Of a stretch of DNA of 64,000 nucleotides, positions 55,599-64,000 are shown piece by piece. Position 1 is the first letter of the stretch. Each line of letters starts with the position of its first letter. The position numbers and the translations under genes are program-made. The DNA is from Hyphomicrobiales bacterium (GTDB lineage Bacteria; Pseudomonadota; Alphaproteobacteria; Rhizobiales; Rhizobiaceae): contig UBTA01000063.1 in the NCBI GenBank assembly GCA_900468065.1, positions 40,512 to 104,511 of the forward strand. Direction: 5' to 3'. The notes below the pieces were generated by a model. That model worked only from the letters and a program-made list of their open reading frames with translations. It was not told where the DNA came from and did not search any database.

Positions 55599-56816
55599 AT
55601 GACATTGGACAGACATGCGCTTGGTTTCGGTGCGGGTGAACGCGCGATTTTCGCCTCGGATCCGTGGGCTAGCCGCGGCCGGCTTTATCCCGAAACCGGC
55701 AGCCCGACACGATCCGATTTCCAGCGCGACCGCGACCGCATCGTCCACACCACGGCCTTCCGCCGGCTGAAGCACAAGACCCAGGTCTTTATCGCCGCCG
55801 ATGGCGATCACTATCGTACCCGGCTGACCCATACGATCGAAGTGGCGCAGATCGCCCGCGCGCTCGCCCGGGCAATGCGGCTGGACGAAGATCTCGCCGA
55901 AGGCGTCGCCCTGGTTCACGATTTCGGGCACACGCCGTTTGGTCATACGGGCGAGGATGCGCTGCACGAGATGCTCGCGCCCTATGGCGGGTTCGACCAC
56001 AACGCGCAGTCGCTACGCATCGTTACCAAGCTCGAGCGCCGCTATGCCGAGTTCGACGGCCTCAACCTGACATGGGAGAGCCTGGAAGGACTGGTCAAGC
56101 ATAATGGGCCGCTGGTGGCAGCGAACGGCGAGGGGACGCGCGGTCCCGTGCCTCAGCCCATTCTCGACTATTGCGCGCTCCATGATCTGGAGCTCGCAAG
56201 TTTTGCCAGCCTCGAGGCCCAGGTTGCCGCGATTGCCGACGATATCGCCTATAACACCCATGATATTGATGACGGCCTTCGTTCCGGCTACCTCAAATTC
56301 GAGATGCTGGAGGAAATACCGTTCCTGGCCGGACTGATGCGCGAGGTCGGTGACCGCTATCCAGGACTGGAAGCCAGCCGTTTCACCCATGAAATCATGC
56401 GCCGGCAGATCACCGCCATGGTCGAGGACGTGATCACGGTTGCGCAGGACAATTTGAAGGACATCCGCCCGCAGAGTGCTGCGGACGTGCGCAATGCGGG
56501 CAGGGTGATTGCCACCTTCTCCCCGGCCATGGCGGAGACGGACCGGCTGATCAAGAAAATGCTGATGACGCGGATATACCGCCATCCGGATGTCATGCGG
56601 GTGCGCAAGGACGCGGCCCTGATCGTTACCGATCTCTACAAGGCCTTCATGGCCGATCCCCGCGAGATGCTGAAACACTACTGGATTGACCAGATCCCCG
56701 GCATGGCAGAACCTGCCAAGGCCCGACATGTCGGTGACTACCTGGCCGGGATGACCGACACCTATGCAATCTCCGTGCACAGGCGTTTGTTTGACCATAC
56801 CCCCGATTTGCGGTAG
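55599..56816 (+). CDS. dgt: Deoxyguanosinetriphosphate triphosphohydrolase-like protein
   Basis: This HD-domain protein of about 405 residues has H in R-L-T-H-T-I-E-V, the H-D in [13 protein letters not shown], and a downstream Asp in the N-T-H-D-I-D-D region. It hydrolyses dNTPs to deoxynucleosides and triphosphate. ATG 55599 gives the conserved N-terminus; the in-frame ATG at 55557 adds 14 unconserved residues. It lies 96 bases before argS on the same strand. Confidence 0.9.
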   Translation: MTLDRHALGFGAGERAIFASDPWASRGRLYPETGSPTRSDFQRDRDRIVHTTAFRRLKHKTQVFIAADGDHYRTRLTHTIEVAQIARALARAMRLDEDLAEGVALVHDFGHTPFGHTGEDALHEMLAPYGGFDHNAQSLRIVTKLERRYAEFDGLNLTWESLEGLVKHNGPLVAANGEGTRGPVPQPILDYCALHDLELASFASLEAQVAAIADDIAYNTHDIDDGLRSGYLKFEMLEEIPFLAGLMREVGDRYPGLEASRFTHEIMRRQITAMVEDVITVAQDNLKDIRPQSAADVRNAGRVIATFSPAMAETDRLIKKMLMTRIYRHPDVMRVRKDAALIVTDLYKAFMADPREMLKHYWIDQIPGMAEPAKARHVGDYLAGMTDTYAISVHRRLFDHTPDLR

Positions 56817-56912
56817 TCACCGCGCCGGTTGGCGGCAGCAGCGAGCATATCGCGCTGCCGTTGATGTGAACGATATGAACGCGGCCTCGCGCCTTCGGGC
56901 GGAGCTGAGCGG

Positions 56913-58682
56913 ATGGGTGCTATGAATCTCTTCACTGACTTCGGATCAAGAATTAAAAACGTTCTGGAAGCGCTTGATATCGTGCGTGAAAACCGATCAT
57001 CGCTCGATTTTAGCCGAATCAGCGTGGAATCGCCGCGCGATGCCAGCCATGGTGATGTCGCGACCAACGCCGCGATGGTGCTCGCCAAGCCGCTCGGCAC
57101 CAATCCGCGCGCGCTGGCCGATCAGATCGTCGCCAAGCTGCAGGAAGATCCGGAAGTCATCGGTGTTTCGGTCGCCGGCCCTGGCTTCATCAACGTCAAG
57201 CTTTCGATCGCCTATTGGCAGAAGCTGCTGACCGTAATGGTCTCCGAGGGCACGGATTACGGCAGGAGCACCGTTGGGGCCGGCCGCAAGGTCAATGTCG
57301 AATATGTCTCTGCCAATCCGACAGGTCCGATGCATGTCGGCCATTGCCGTGGCGCCGTTGTCGGCGACACCCTTGCCAACCTGCTCAAGTTTTCCGGTTA
57401 CGAGGTGACCAAGGAATATTACATCAACGATGCCGGCTCGCAGATCGATACGCTGGCCCGGTCGGCTTTCCTGCGCTACCGCGAGGCACTGGGCGAAAAG
57501 ATCGGCGAGATCCCGGCGGGGCTTTATCCCGGCGATTATCTCGTGCCGGTTGGCGAGGCGCTGGTCGCTGAGTACGGCTCGAGCCTGCGGATCATGCCCG
57601 AAGACAAGTGGATGCCGCTCGTCAAGGAACGCACCATGGCTGCGATGATGGTGATGATCCGCGAGGATCTGGCGGCTCTCAACGTCCATCACGACGTGTT
57701 CTTCTCCGAGCGTACGCTGCATGCGGACGGCGCAACGCCCATTCGCAACGCCATCAACGACCTGACCTTCAAGGGACATGTCTATAAGGGCACATTGCCG
57801 CCGCCGAAGGGGCAGTTGCCGGAAGACTGGGAAGACCGCGAGCAGACGCTGTTCCGTTCGACCGAAGTCGGCGACGATATCGACCGGCCGCTGATCAAGT
57901 CGGACGGTTCCTACACTTACTTCGCCGCCGACGTTGCCTATTTCAAGGACAAGTTCGATCGTGGCTTCAACGAGATGATCTATGTTCTCGGCGCCGACCA
58001 CGGCGGCTATGTCAAGCGGCTGGAAGCCGTGGCGCGGGCTGTATCCGGCGGCGCTTCGAAGCTGACGGTATTGCTGTGCCAGCTTGTCAAGCTCTACCGC
58101 GACGGCGAACCTGTGAAGATGTCGAAGCGGTCGGGTGATTTCGTCACGCTGCGGGATGTCGTCGAGGAAGTCGGCCGCGATTCGGTGCGGTTCATGATGA
58201 TCTACCGCAAGAGTTCCGAACCGCTGGACTTCGACTTTGCCAAGGTCACGGAACAGTCGAAGGATAATCCGGTCTTCTACGTGCAGTATGCCCATGCACG
58301 CTGCATGTCGGTTTTCCGGCAGGCAGGTGCTGCCTTCCCCGATATCGATTTCGCCACCATCGATCTCGCTGGTGCCATCAATGGCAACATCTCTGATTCG
58401 AACGAGCTGCAGCTGGTTGCCAAACTGGCAGAATATCCGCGTATTATCGAGGCTGCGGCACTGTCGCAGGAGCCTCATCGGATCGCATTTTACCTTTATG
58501 ATCTTGCCAGCGCCTTCCACGCGCACTGGAATAAAGGTAAAGAGTCTCCAGAATTACGTTTTGTTAACGATAAAAATGGAGAATTGACTATTGCCAGACT
58601 TGGGCTGGTGCGTGCTGTCGCCTCGGTGTTGAAATCGGGCCTGTCTATTACAGGTACCGCTGCACCGGATGAGATGCGATAG
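56913..58682 (+). CDS. argS: Arginyl-tRNA synthetase
   Basis: This class I synthetase of about 589 residues has the N-terminal arginyl-specific domain, the HIGH-type motif H-V-G-H in [10 protein letters not shown] near residue 140, and a C-terminal anticodon-binding DALR domain. The KMSK site is K-M-S-K-R. Two starts compete: ATG 56913 has GGAG eight bases upstream, whereas ATG 56922 matches the usual M-N-L-F-T-D-F start. The next gene follows within 65 bases. Confidence 0.95.
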   Translation: MGAMNLFTDFGSRIKNVLEALDIVRENRSSLDFSRISVESPRDASHGDVATNAAMVLAKPLGTNPRALADQIVAKLQEDPEVIGVSVAGPGFINVKLSIAYWQKLLTVMVSEGTDYGRSTVGAGRKVNVEYVSANPTGPMHVGHCRGAVVGDTLANLLKFSGYEVTKEYYINDAGSQIDTLARSAFLRYREALGEKIGEIPAGLYPGDYLVPVGEALVAEYGSSLRIMPEDKWMPLVKERTMAAMMVMIREDLAALNVHHDVFFSERTLHADGATPIRNAINDLTFKGHVYKGTLPPPKGQLPEDWEDREQTLFRSTEVGDDIDRPLIKSDGSYTYFAADVAYFKDKFDRGFNEMIYVLGADHGGYVKRLEAVARAVSGGASKLTVLLCQLVKLYRDGEPVKMSKRSGDFVTLRDVVEEVGRDSVRFMMIYRKSSEPLDFDFAKVTEQSKDNPVFYVQYAHARCMSVFRQAGAAFPDIDFATIDLAGAINGNISDSNELQLVAKLAEYPRIIEAAALSQEPHRIAFYLYDLASAFHAHWNKGKESPELRFVNDKNGELTIARLGLVRAVASVLKSGLSITGTAAPDEMR

Positions 58683-58744
58683 TATTGTCACCATTTACCC
58701 ACAATGCACTGGCAATGACTGGCTAGTAGTTGTGAGTGGAGCGT

Positions 58745-61678
58745 ATGGCAGACAAACAATTGGCACGAAGCGGGACTGCGGATTTCGGCGTTTTGGCGGA
58801 CGATGATCCCTTGGCAGAACTCGCCCGCATTGTCGGCTATGACAATCGGCCTGCGGTCCAGCAGCTACAGGAACTCGAACGGCATCGCGAGATGGTGAGC
58901 AGGGAGCCTGTGCTCGCTGAGCCGGTTCTCGATCTCGAAGACGAGCTCCTGCGCGAATTCGATGTCTATGATGCGCCGCAGGCCGTTCCGGCCGTGCACG
59001 TACCGGAGCCGGTTGGTGTCGTCGAGCCCGCTTTTCATGCGCCAGTGGAAAATGAATACGATCGGGTAGCTGCAGCTTACATCGAGCCTGCGCCCGTCGA
59101 GCAATGGCAGGCAGAGCCCGCCGTTGACGCTGCGGAGCCTGTGGCGGAGATCGAGCCTGTTGTAATAGAAGAGTCGGTTTTCGCGCAGGCTTATGCTGTC
59201 GAGCCTGCTGTGCAGGATGATTCGATAGCGCATTCCTGGGTCGAGCCTGCAGCCGCTGCACCTGAAGCCGATAGCGGCTGGGCGGTGGAGCAGTGGGAAG
59301 AGCCCGCTTTCGATGCCTCCGATCTTGAGCGCGAACTTGAGTTGTCCATCGGTTATGATGACACGCCGGCGGTTGAAAGCCCTCTGATCGAGGCACGGCA
59401 TATCGAGCCTGACCAGCACTACGCTGCGGAAATCACCACAGTCGAGCCACAGCCGGTTGTTGCCTCCGCTTTGCCGGAGTTTGCCGAGCCTGTCGTTGCT
59501 GCGCCCGAAGCTGTTGCGCCCCAGGCGTTGCCGCGATGGCAGCCGGAAGTCGCCGCCGCATCGGGCGACGTTGTGATTTCGTCGAGGGATTCACACGGCA
59601 TCGATGCCTTGCTGGCGGATATCGAGCGGTTTCCCGTTCCGGCCACAGCGCCTGTGAAGGCCGCGCCCACGATCGAAACTGCGCGCAAGGTCAACTACCC
59701 CTTCACGCCGACATTCAGCCGGGCGACGCCTGTTGCTTCGAATGGCGGTTCCACGTCGCAGAAGGCTTTCGCAACGCCGCTGCCGGCGGCAATTGTAACG
59801 GCGGCTGTGCTGCCTGCTGTCACCGAAGTGGCCTATCAGGCTCCTGTTGAGCCAGTTGTCGTCGAGGCGGCGCCGGCTCTGAAACCGACGGCCGACCGCG
59901 AGCCCGATTTTGACCTCGATACGTTCGAGATTGATCTTTCCGGCATCGATCTGGATATCGATCCATCCGAGTTTGAGGTTGCCGCTCAGGAAACCGCTTT
60001 TGCGCCGGTCAAGGCTGCTACTGCAGAGCCGGTCGCTGCTGCGGTTGTGGCCTCGTATCCATCTGCTCCCGAAGTTGCCACTGTTGCGGAAATCGATGAG
60101 CCTGCCAGCGAAGAGCCGGAAAGCGTTCTGCCATTCGATCCATCGATGATTGCCGAAACGGAAGAAAGCCTGACGACAATTGCGGATCTCAACGTTCCGC
60201 AATTACCCGTTGTCGAGCAGGAGCGCCCGGCTGTTCATCATACGGACTACGATCTCGACATCGATGCCGAGATGGCGCAACTTTTCGGAACGCCGCCCCG
60301 TGCAGCGCCGGGCGCGAGCCGGGTTGCGGATAGTGAACACGTTGCCGTCACGCAGGCTGCTGCCCCCGTCCATGCTTCCGGCGCGCCTGTCGAGACCGAT
60401 TTCGATGAATTCGAAAAAGCCATGGAAGAGGACTTCCGCCTGTCGCTGAGCCAGCGGCAGGAAACGGATCCGTCCTCTGATCGCTTGGCTGTTGGTTCCG
60501 GCTATGCTGCCAACAACGATTACGATTACGATGACGAGCGCCGCGGCTCGGGCAAGCGCCGTCTGGCCTTGCTTGCCGCAACGGTCGCTGGCTTGGCGAT
60601 CTTCGGTGGCGTCGGCGTCTACGCCTTCATGGGCGGCACCGGTTCGGCGCTGTCCGGCGGCGAGCCGAAAATCATCCTGGCGGACAAGTCGCCGGTCAAG
60701 ATGGTGCCGGTGGAGAAGGGCGGCAAGACCGTTCCGAACCAGGACAAGGCCGTTTACGACCGTGTTGCCGGTGCGCAGGACACCACGCCGCAGCAGGGTA
60801 CGCTTGTCTCCTCCACCGAGGAGCCGATGGACGTGGTTCAGCGGACGCTGACGCCGGAAAATCTGCCAAACGAAGGCGCCGATGACGACCTTCCCGGTGT
60901 GATGCCGGTGGACGAAGATGGCAGCGCCCGGCTTTTGCCGGATGGGCAGACCGCGGACAATACGGCAGCCGACGCGGAACAGTCACCTGCTGTGTCGCCG
61001 CGCAAGGTTCGCACGATGATCGTCAAGCCTGATGGTACGCTGGTTGCCCGCGAGGAGCCGGTCGCCCAGCCGCAGACGAATGTTACTGCCAATAACGGCG
61101 ATCCGCAGGTCAATGTCGTCAAGACGACGACCTTGACCAGGCCGATTGAGACCGCTTCGACACCAAAGTCGCAGCCAGTGGTGGACCAGCTTGCCGAGCA
61201 GGGGCAGAAGAGTGCGCTTGCCGAAGCAGCCGCCGTAACGGTTGATGAAACCGCACCGGTCCGCCCCGTCAAGACGACGGATGTTGCCAATGCCAATCCC
61301 GTACCCCAGACGCGCCCGGCAGCAGAACAGAAGGTTGTCGATACCTTCAAGTCCGATGCGGCTGCAACGCAGCCCACTGCGCAAGCGCAGCCTGCTGCTG
61401 AAGCAAAGCCGGTCGAGACTGCCTCGATTGCGCCCGGTACCTATGTGATCCAGATCGCATCGCTGCCGTCTGAAGCCGAAGCCCAGACGTCCTACAAGAC
61501 GCTCTCCGGCAAGTTCGGCAGCGTCATCGGCGGCAAGGGTGTCGATATCAAGAAGGCCGAGATAGCAGGCAAGGGGACTTATTACCGGGTTCGTATTCCT
61601 GCAGGCTCCCGCGATGCAGCCAACGCGATGTGCGCGCAGTACAAGAGTGCTGGCGGCAGCTGCCTTGTGACGCGATAG
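58745..61678 (+). CDS. Large SPOR-domain envelope protein
   Basis: This 977-residue protein has a long acidic cytoplasmic part (1-600) rich in Glu/Pro/Ala/Val with repeated V-E-P-A / E-P-V units. One membrane helix follows (about 605-628), then a Pro/Thr/Ala-rich periplasmic linker and a C-terminal SPOR domain (about 896-977). SPOR domains bind denuded septal peptidoglycan, so the protein probably works at division. Such argS-SPOR-nagZ-scpAB clusters are common in rhizobia. The function of the long cytoplasmic part is unknown. Confidence 0.85.
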   Translation: MADKQLARSGTADFGVLADDDPLAELARIVGYDNRPAVQQLQELERHREMVSREPVLAEPVLDLEDELLREFDVYDAPQAVPAVHVPEPVGVVEPAFHAPVENEYDRVAAAYIEPAPVEQWQAEPAVDAAEPVAEIEPVVIEESVFAQAYAVEPAVQDDSIAHSWVEPAAAAPEADSGWAVEQWEEPAFDASDLERELELSIGYDDTPAVESPLIEARHIEPDQHYAAEITTVEPQPVVASALPEFAEPVVAAPEAVAPQALPRWQPEVAAASGDVVISSRDSHGIDALLADIERFPVPATAPVKAAPTIETARKVNYPFTPTFSRATPVASNGGSTSQKAFATPLPAAIVTAAVLPAVTEVAYQAPVEPVVVEAAPALKPTADREPDFDLDTFEIDLSGIDLDIDPSEFEVAAQETAFAPVKAATAEPVAAAVVASYPSAPEVATVAEIDEPASEEPESVLPFDPSMIAETEESLTTIADLNVPQLPVVEQERPAVHHTDYDLDIDAEMAQLFGTPPRAAPGASRVADSEHVAVTQAAAPVHASGAPVETDFDEFEKAMEEDFRLSLSQRQETDPSSDRLAVGSGYAANNDYDYDDERRGSGKRRLALLAATVAGLAIFGGVGVYAFMGGTGSALSGGEPKIILADKSPVKMVPVEKGGKTVPNQDKAVYDRVAGAQDTTPQQGTLVSSTEEPMDVVQRTLTPENLPNEGADDDLPGVMPVDEDGSARLLPDGQTADNTAADAEQSPAVSPRKVRTMIVKPDGTLVAREEPVAQPQTNVTANNGDPQVNVVKTTTLTRPIETASTPKSQPVVDQLAEQGQKSALAEAAAVTVDETAPVRPVKTTDVANANPVPQTRPAAEQKVVDTFKSDAAATQPTAQAQPAAEAKPVETASIAPGTYVIQIASLPSEAEAQTSYKTLSGKFGSVIGGKGVDIKKAEIAGKGTYYRVRIPAGSRDAANAMCAQYKSAGGSCLVTR

Positions 61679-61702
61679 TCTCATCCAGCAAACACGCTCT
61701 TG

Positions 61703-61733
61703 AAGGCGCGGCCCCAGTGGCCGCGCCTTTTGC
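61703..61733 (+). terminator. Terminator after the SPOR gene
   Basis: A perfect 11-bp GC-rich stem (61703-61713 and 61719-61729) with a five-base loop and TTTT lies 25 bases past the stop. Confidence 0.85.
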
Positions 61734-61823
61734 GTGTCGGGGCCTGGCCGCAGCAGCTGTGAATGATGATGCAAGACAAGAAACCGGCTTTCGCCTTTCC
61801 GAGCGCTGCGGCTATCATGCGGA

Positions 61824-62840
61824 ATGACCGAATCAAAAGCATTCATTTCGGGCTGCAAAGGCCTGACCATCACGTCTGACGAAAAAGCCTTCTTTGCGGA
61901 TGAACGTCCGTGGGGCTTCATTCTGTTCGGACGCAATATTGGCGAAGCCAACCAGATCGCCGATCTGACGGCCTCCTTGCGCGACAGTATCGGCAATCCC
62001 GATGCACCGGTGTTGATCGACCAGGAAGGCGGCCGCGTTCAGCGCATCCGCCCGCCGATCGTCGCGCAGTATCCGAATGGTGCGGCGATCGGCGAAATCT
62101 ATCGCCGCGATCGCGACCAGGGTCTGCGTGCCGCCTGGCTGATGTCGCGCCTGCATGCCTTTGACCTGATGCGGTTCGGCATCACCATCGATTGCCTGCC
62201 AGTGCTCGACGTTCCGATCGAAGGCAGCAGCGAGGTGATCGGCAATCGCGCCTATGGCTATGATCCCCGCGCCGTTGCGGAAATAGGCGCCGCCGCCGCT
62301 GCTGGCCTCAAGGCAGGCGGCATGCTGCCGGTGATGAAGCATATGCCGGGCCATGGCCGGGCCTTTGTCGATTCGCATCACAAACTGCCGGTCGTCGATG
62401 TTTCCTTCGACGAACTGGCCAAGAGCGACTTCCTGCCTTTCGTGGCGATGAAGGATGAGCTGATGGGCATGTCGGCCCATATCGTTTTCACCGCCATCGA
62501 TCCGGACAATCCGGCAACGACATCGGCCAAGGTGGTGCGTGACGTCATTCGCGGCCATATCGGTTTCGATGGTCTTTTGATGTCGGACGACGTCTCGATG
62601 AATGCGCTTGCAGGCGATATCGAGGCGAGGGCACGCGGCATTATTGCAGCAGGACTCGATCTGGTGTTGCATTGCCATGGCATCATGGATGAAATGCATC
62701 AGGTCGCGCGGGTGGTCCCGGTCATTTCCGGAGACAGGCTGCGCCGTGTGAAGGCGGTTGAGGCTGGTTTTGCCAAGCCCGACGCCTCGGACGAGGCAGC
62801 GCTGCGGGAAGAATTTAACGGCATGCTGGCTATCGCTTGA
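61824..62840 (+). CDS. nagZ: Beta-N-acetylhexosaminidase NagZ
   Basis: This 338-residue family 3 glycosidase has the K-H-M-P-G-H-G segment and catalytic His loop (D-S-H-H) near residue 190, and the nucleophile Asp in M-S-D-D. It removes GlcNAc from cytoplasmic muropeptides during wall recycling. No signal peptide is seen, as expected. It follows the SPOR gene behind a terminator and precedes scpA by 33 bases. Confidence 0.93.
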   Translation: MTESKAFISGCKGLTITSDEKAFFADERPWGFILFGRNIGEANQIADLTASLRDSIGNPDAPVLIDQEGGRVQRIRPPIVAQYPNGAAIGEIYRRDRDQGLRAAWLMSRLHAFDLMRFGITIDCLPVLDVPIEGSSEVIGNRAYGYDPRAVAEIGAAAAAGLKAGGMLPVMKHMPGHGRAFVDSHHKLPVVDVSFDELAKSDFLPFVAMKDELMGMSAHIVFTAIDPDNPATTSAKVVRDVIRGHIGFDGLLMSDDVSMNALAGDIEARARGIIAAGLDLVLHCHGIMDEMHQVARVVPVISGDRLRRVKAVEAGFAKPDASDEAALREEFNGMLAIA

Positions 62841-62873
62841 GGAGCATGGGCTGATTTCAGGGGCAGGGCAATT

Positions 62874-63740
62874 GTGAGTAACGCCGGCGACATGCAGAAG
62901 AAACCGGCGACACGGGCGCCGATGGACCCGCTGTGGCAGGATGAGCCCTCCGATCGCGGCCTGCACGAAGAAGAGCTGGTCGTCGATATCGCCGGTTTCG
63001 AAGGTCCGCTCGACCTTCTCCTGCATCTTGCTCGCAATCAGCGCGTCGATCTCTCGCGTATTTCAGTGCTGGCGCTTGCCGAACAGTATATCGCCTTCAT
63101 CGAGCGCGCCCGCAGCATCCGGCTTGAACTGGCGGCAGATTACCTGGTGATGGCCGCCTGGCTGGCGTTCCTCAAGTCCCGTCTGTTGATTCCTCAGCAG
63201 GCCAAGGACGAAGGACCATCCGGCGAGGAGATGGCGTCAGCCCTGGCTTTTCGCCTCAAGCGGCTCGAGGCCATGCGCGAGGCAGCGACCCGGCTGATCA
63301 ACCGCAACCGGCTTGGTCGCGACGTGTTTGCCCGTGGCGCGCCCGAACATATTCCGGTCGAAAAGAAATCCGCCTTCGAGGCTTCGCTCTACGATCTGCT
63401 CAATGCCTATGCGTCGCTGCGCCAGCGCGAGGCGGTGATGCAGGTGACGATCGAGAAGCGGCAGGTCTGGTCGCTTGCCGATGCGCGGCTTCTGCTCGCC
63501 CGGTTGATCGGCGATATGGTCGACTGGACGGCGCTTGATCATTTTCTGCTGCGTTACATGACGAGCCCGAAGGAACGCGCCACGGCAATTGCCAGTTCTT
63601 TTGCCGCTTCGCTGGAAATGGTGCGCGAAGGGCGCCTCGAAATCCGCCAGGATGGAGCATTCGCACCGATCTACCTGCGCCAGGGACCGAACCCGCTGAC
63701 CCCAGAGGGGCTGGCGGCTATGGAGGCGGGGCGTGATTGA
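62874..63740 (+). CDS. scpA: Segregation and condensation protein A
   Basis: This 288-residue kleisin has the conserved F-E-G-P-L-D-L-L-L-H-L segment near residue 44 and a C-terminal winged-helix region. ScpA bridges SMC heads with ScpB to organise and segregate chromosomes. GTG 62874 is the longest supported start; ATG 62892 is an alternative. The stop overlaps the scpB start by eight bases. Confidence 0.93.
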   Translation: MSNAGDMQKKPATRAPMDPLWQDEPSDRGLHEEELVVDIAGFEGPLDLLLHLARNQRVDLSRISVLALAEQYIAFIERARSIRLELAADYLVMAAWLAFLKSRLLIPQQAKDEGPSGEEMASALAFRLKRLEAMREAATRLINRNRLGRDVFARGAPEHIPVEKKSAFEASLYDLLNAYASLRQREAVMQVTIEKRQVWSLADARLLLARLIGDMVDWTALDHFLLRYMTSPKERATAIASSFAASLEMVREGRLEIRQDGAFAPIYLRQGPNPLTPEGLAAMEAGRD

Positions 63741-64000
63741 GCCGCAAGAGCGTCTGCCGGGCATGATCGAGGAAGAGGACGGCGCAGAGGCAACCACCCT
63801 CCTGATTGACCCTCGGATTGAGCTGGAAGCCGAACGCATTGCCGAGGCATTGGTTTTCGCCTCGGCCCAGCCGGTCTCGGAAGGATATATCGCCGCGCGC
63901 CTGCCGCAAGGGGCAGACGTGCGGCGCATCATGATGCGGCTGAAATCCATCTATGCCGGCCGCGGTGTCAATCTGTTGCAGGTTGCCGATTACTGGGCGT
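63733..64000 (+). CDS. scpB: Segregation and condensation protein B (3' end outside window)
   Basis: The first 89 codons are visible and the frame stays open to the window edge. GTG 63733 lies inside the end of scpA. After a short acidic leader, the sequence L-E-A-E-R-I-A-E-A-L-V-F-A-S-A-Q-P-V matches the first winged helix of ScpB, the SMC partner of ScpA. The rest cannot be assessed. Confidence 0.88.
   Translation, partial: MIEPQERLPGMIEEEDGAEATTLLIDPRIELEAERIAEALVFASAQPVSEGYIAARLPQGADVRRIMMRLKSIYAGRGVNLLQVADYWA

Noticed and set aside
56997-58526. A 509-codon open frame antisense to argS
   Set aside because: Antisense shadow of a complete essential gene, with low-complexity basic sequence and no start signals.
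1-64000. tRNA or rRNA genes, CRISPR arrays, insertion sequences, phage genes
   Set aside because: No cloverleaf, regular spaced repeats, transposase or integrase was seen in any gap or frame.

Overview
The window looks like chromosomal DNA from an alphaproteobacterium of the Rhizobiaceae (Rhizobium/Agrobacterium/Sinorhizobium relatives). The evidence is GC-rich coding sequence, the aapJQMP general amino-acid ABC operon next to metC, ExoR, a PopZ/DUF2497 protein beside valS, EipB (DUF1849), a phasin, and the rpsB-tsf-pyrH-frr-uppS-cdsA-rseP-bamA-lpxD-fabZ-lpxA-lpxI-lpxB-gltA series typical of this group. Species cannot be fixed by reading alone. No tRNA, rRNA, CRISPR array, insertion sequence or prophage gene was seen.

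Layout. 1-5290: an accessory four-gene operon. It encodes a protein cut by the window edge with a cytochrome c CXXCH motif and a DUF4384-like tail, an OmpA-domain lipid-wall protein, and two exported caspase-like (C14) peptidases with intact His/Cys dyads, EF-hand-like loops and DUF4384-like tails. It ends at a strong hairpin. 5317-9936: aapJQMP on the minus strand, divergent from metC. 9937-15400: metC, a flavin monooxygenase with a small zinc-binding protein, an alpha/beta hydrolase, cysE, a DUF3126 protein and a phasin with a well-formed promoter/operator. 15574-19615: clpS-clpA and azlC-azlD. 19699-23500: an AT-richer PAP2 gene facing a four-gene minus operon (RidA, GDPD, FemAB-like GNAT, HIT). 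23655-38012: eipB, then the translation, phospholipid, outer-membrane-assembly and lipid A cluster. 38032-46600: gltA, a frameshifted comEC, exbBD, a PagL-like gene, a PIMT-like methyltransferase and popZ. 46717-53436: valS, a FadL-type porin, exoR and xthA. 53580-64000: cls, erpA, dgt, argS, a large SPOR protein, nagZ, scpA and the start of scpB.

How it works together. Most of the window is envelope and growth machinery: lipid precursors (CdsA, Cls, UppS), lipid A (LpxD/A/I/B, FabZ, PagL), outer-membrane insertion (BamA, RseP, FadL), peptidoglycan and division (NagZ, SPOR, PopZ, ScpAB) and exopolysaccharide control (ExoR). The main candidate for an undescribed system is the first 5.2 kb. There a c-type-cytochrome-like protein, a peptidoglycan-binding OmpA protein and two tandem caspase-like proteases, all apparently exported, are co-transcribed. 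Other signals worth checking are paired GGAA-N5-TTCC dyads upstream of fadL, a TGC-rich palindrome inside the phasin promoter, the comEC frameshift, the apparent loss of tolC between the PIMT gene and popZ, and a possible 29-codon gene upstream of exoR.
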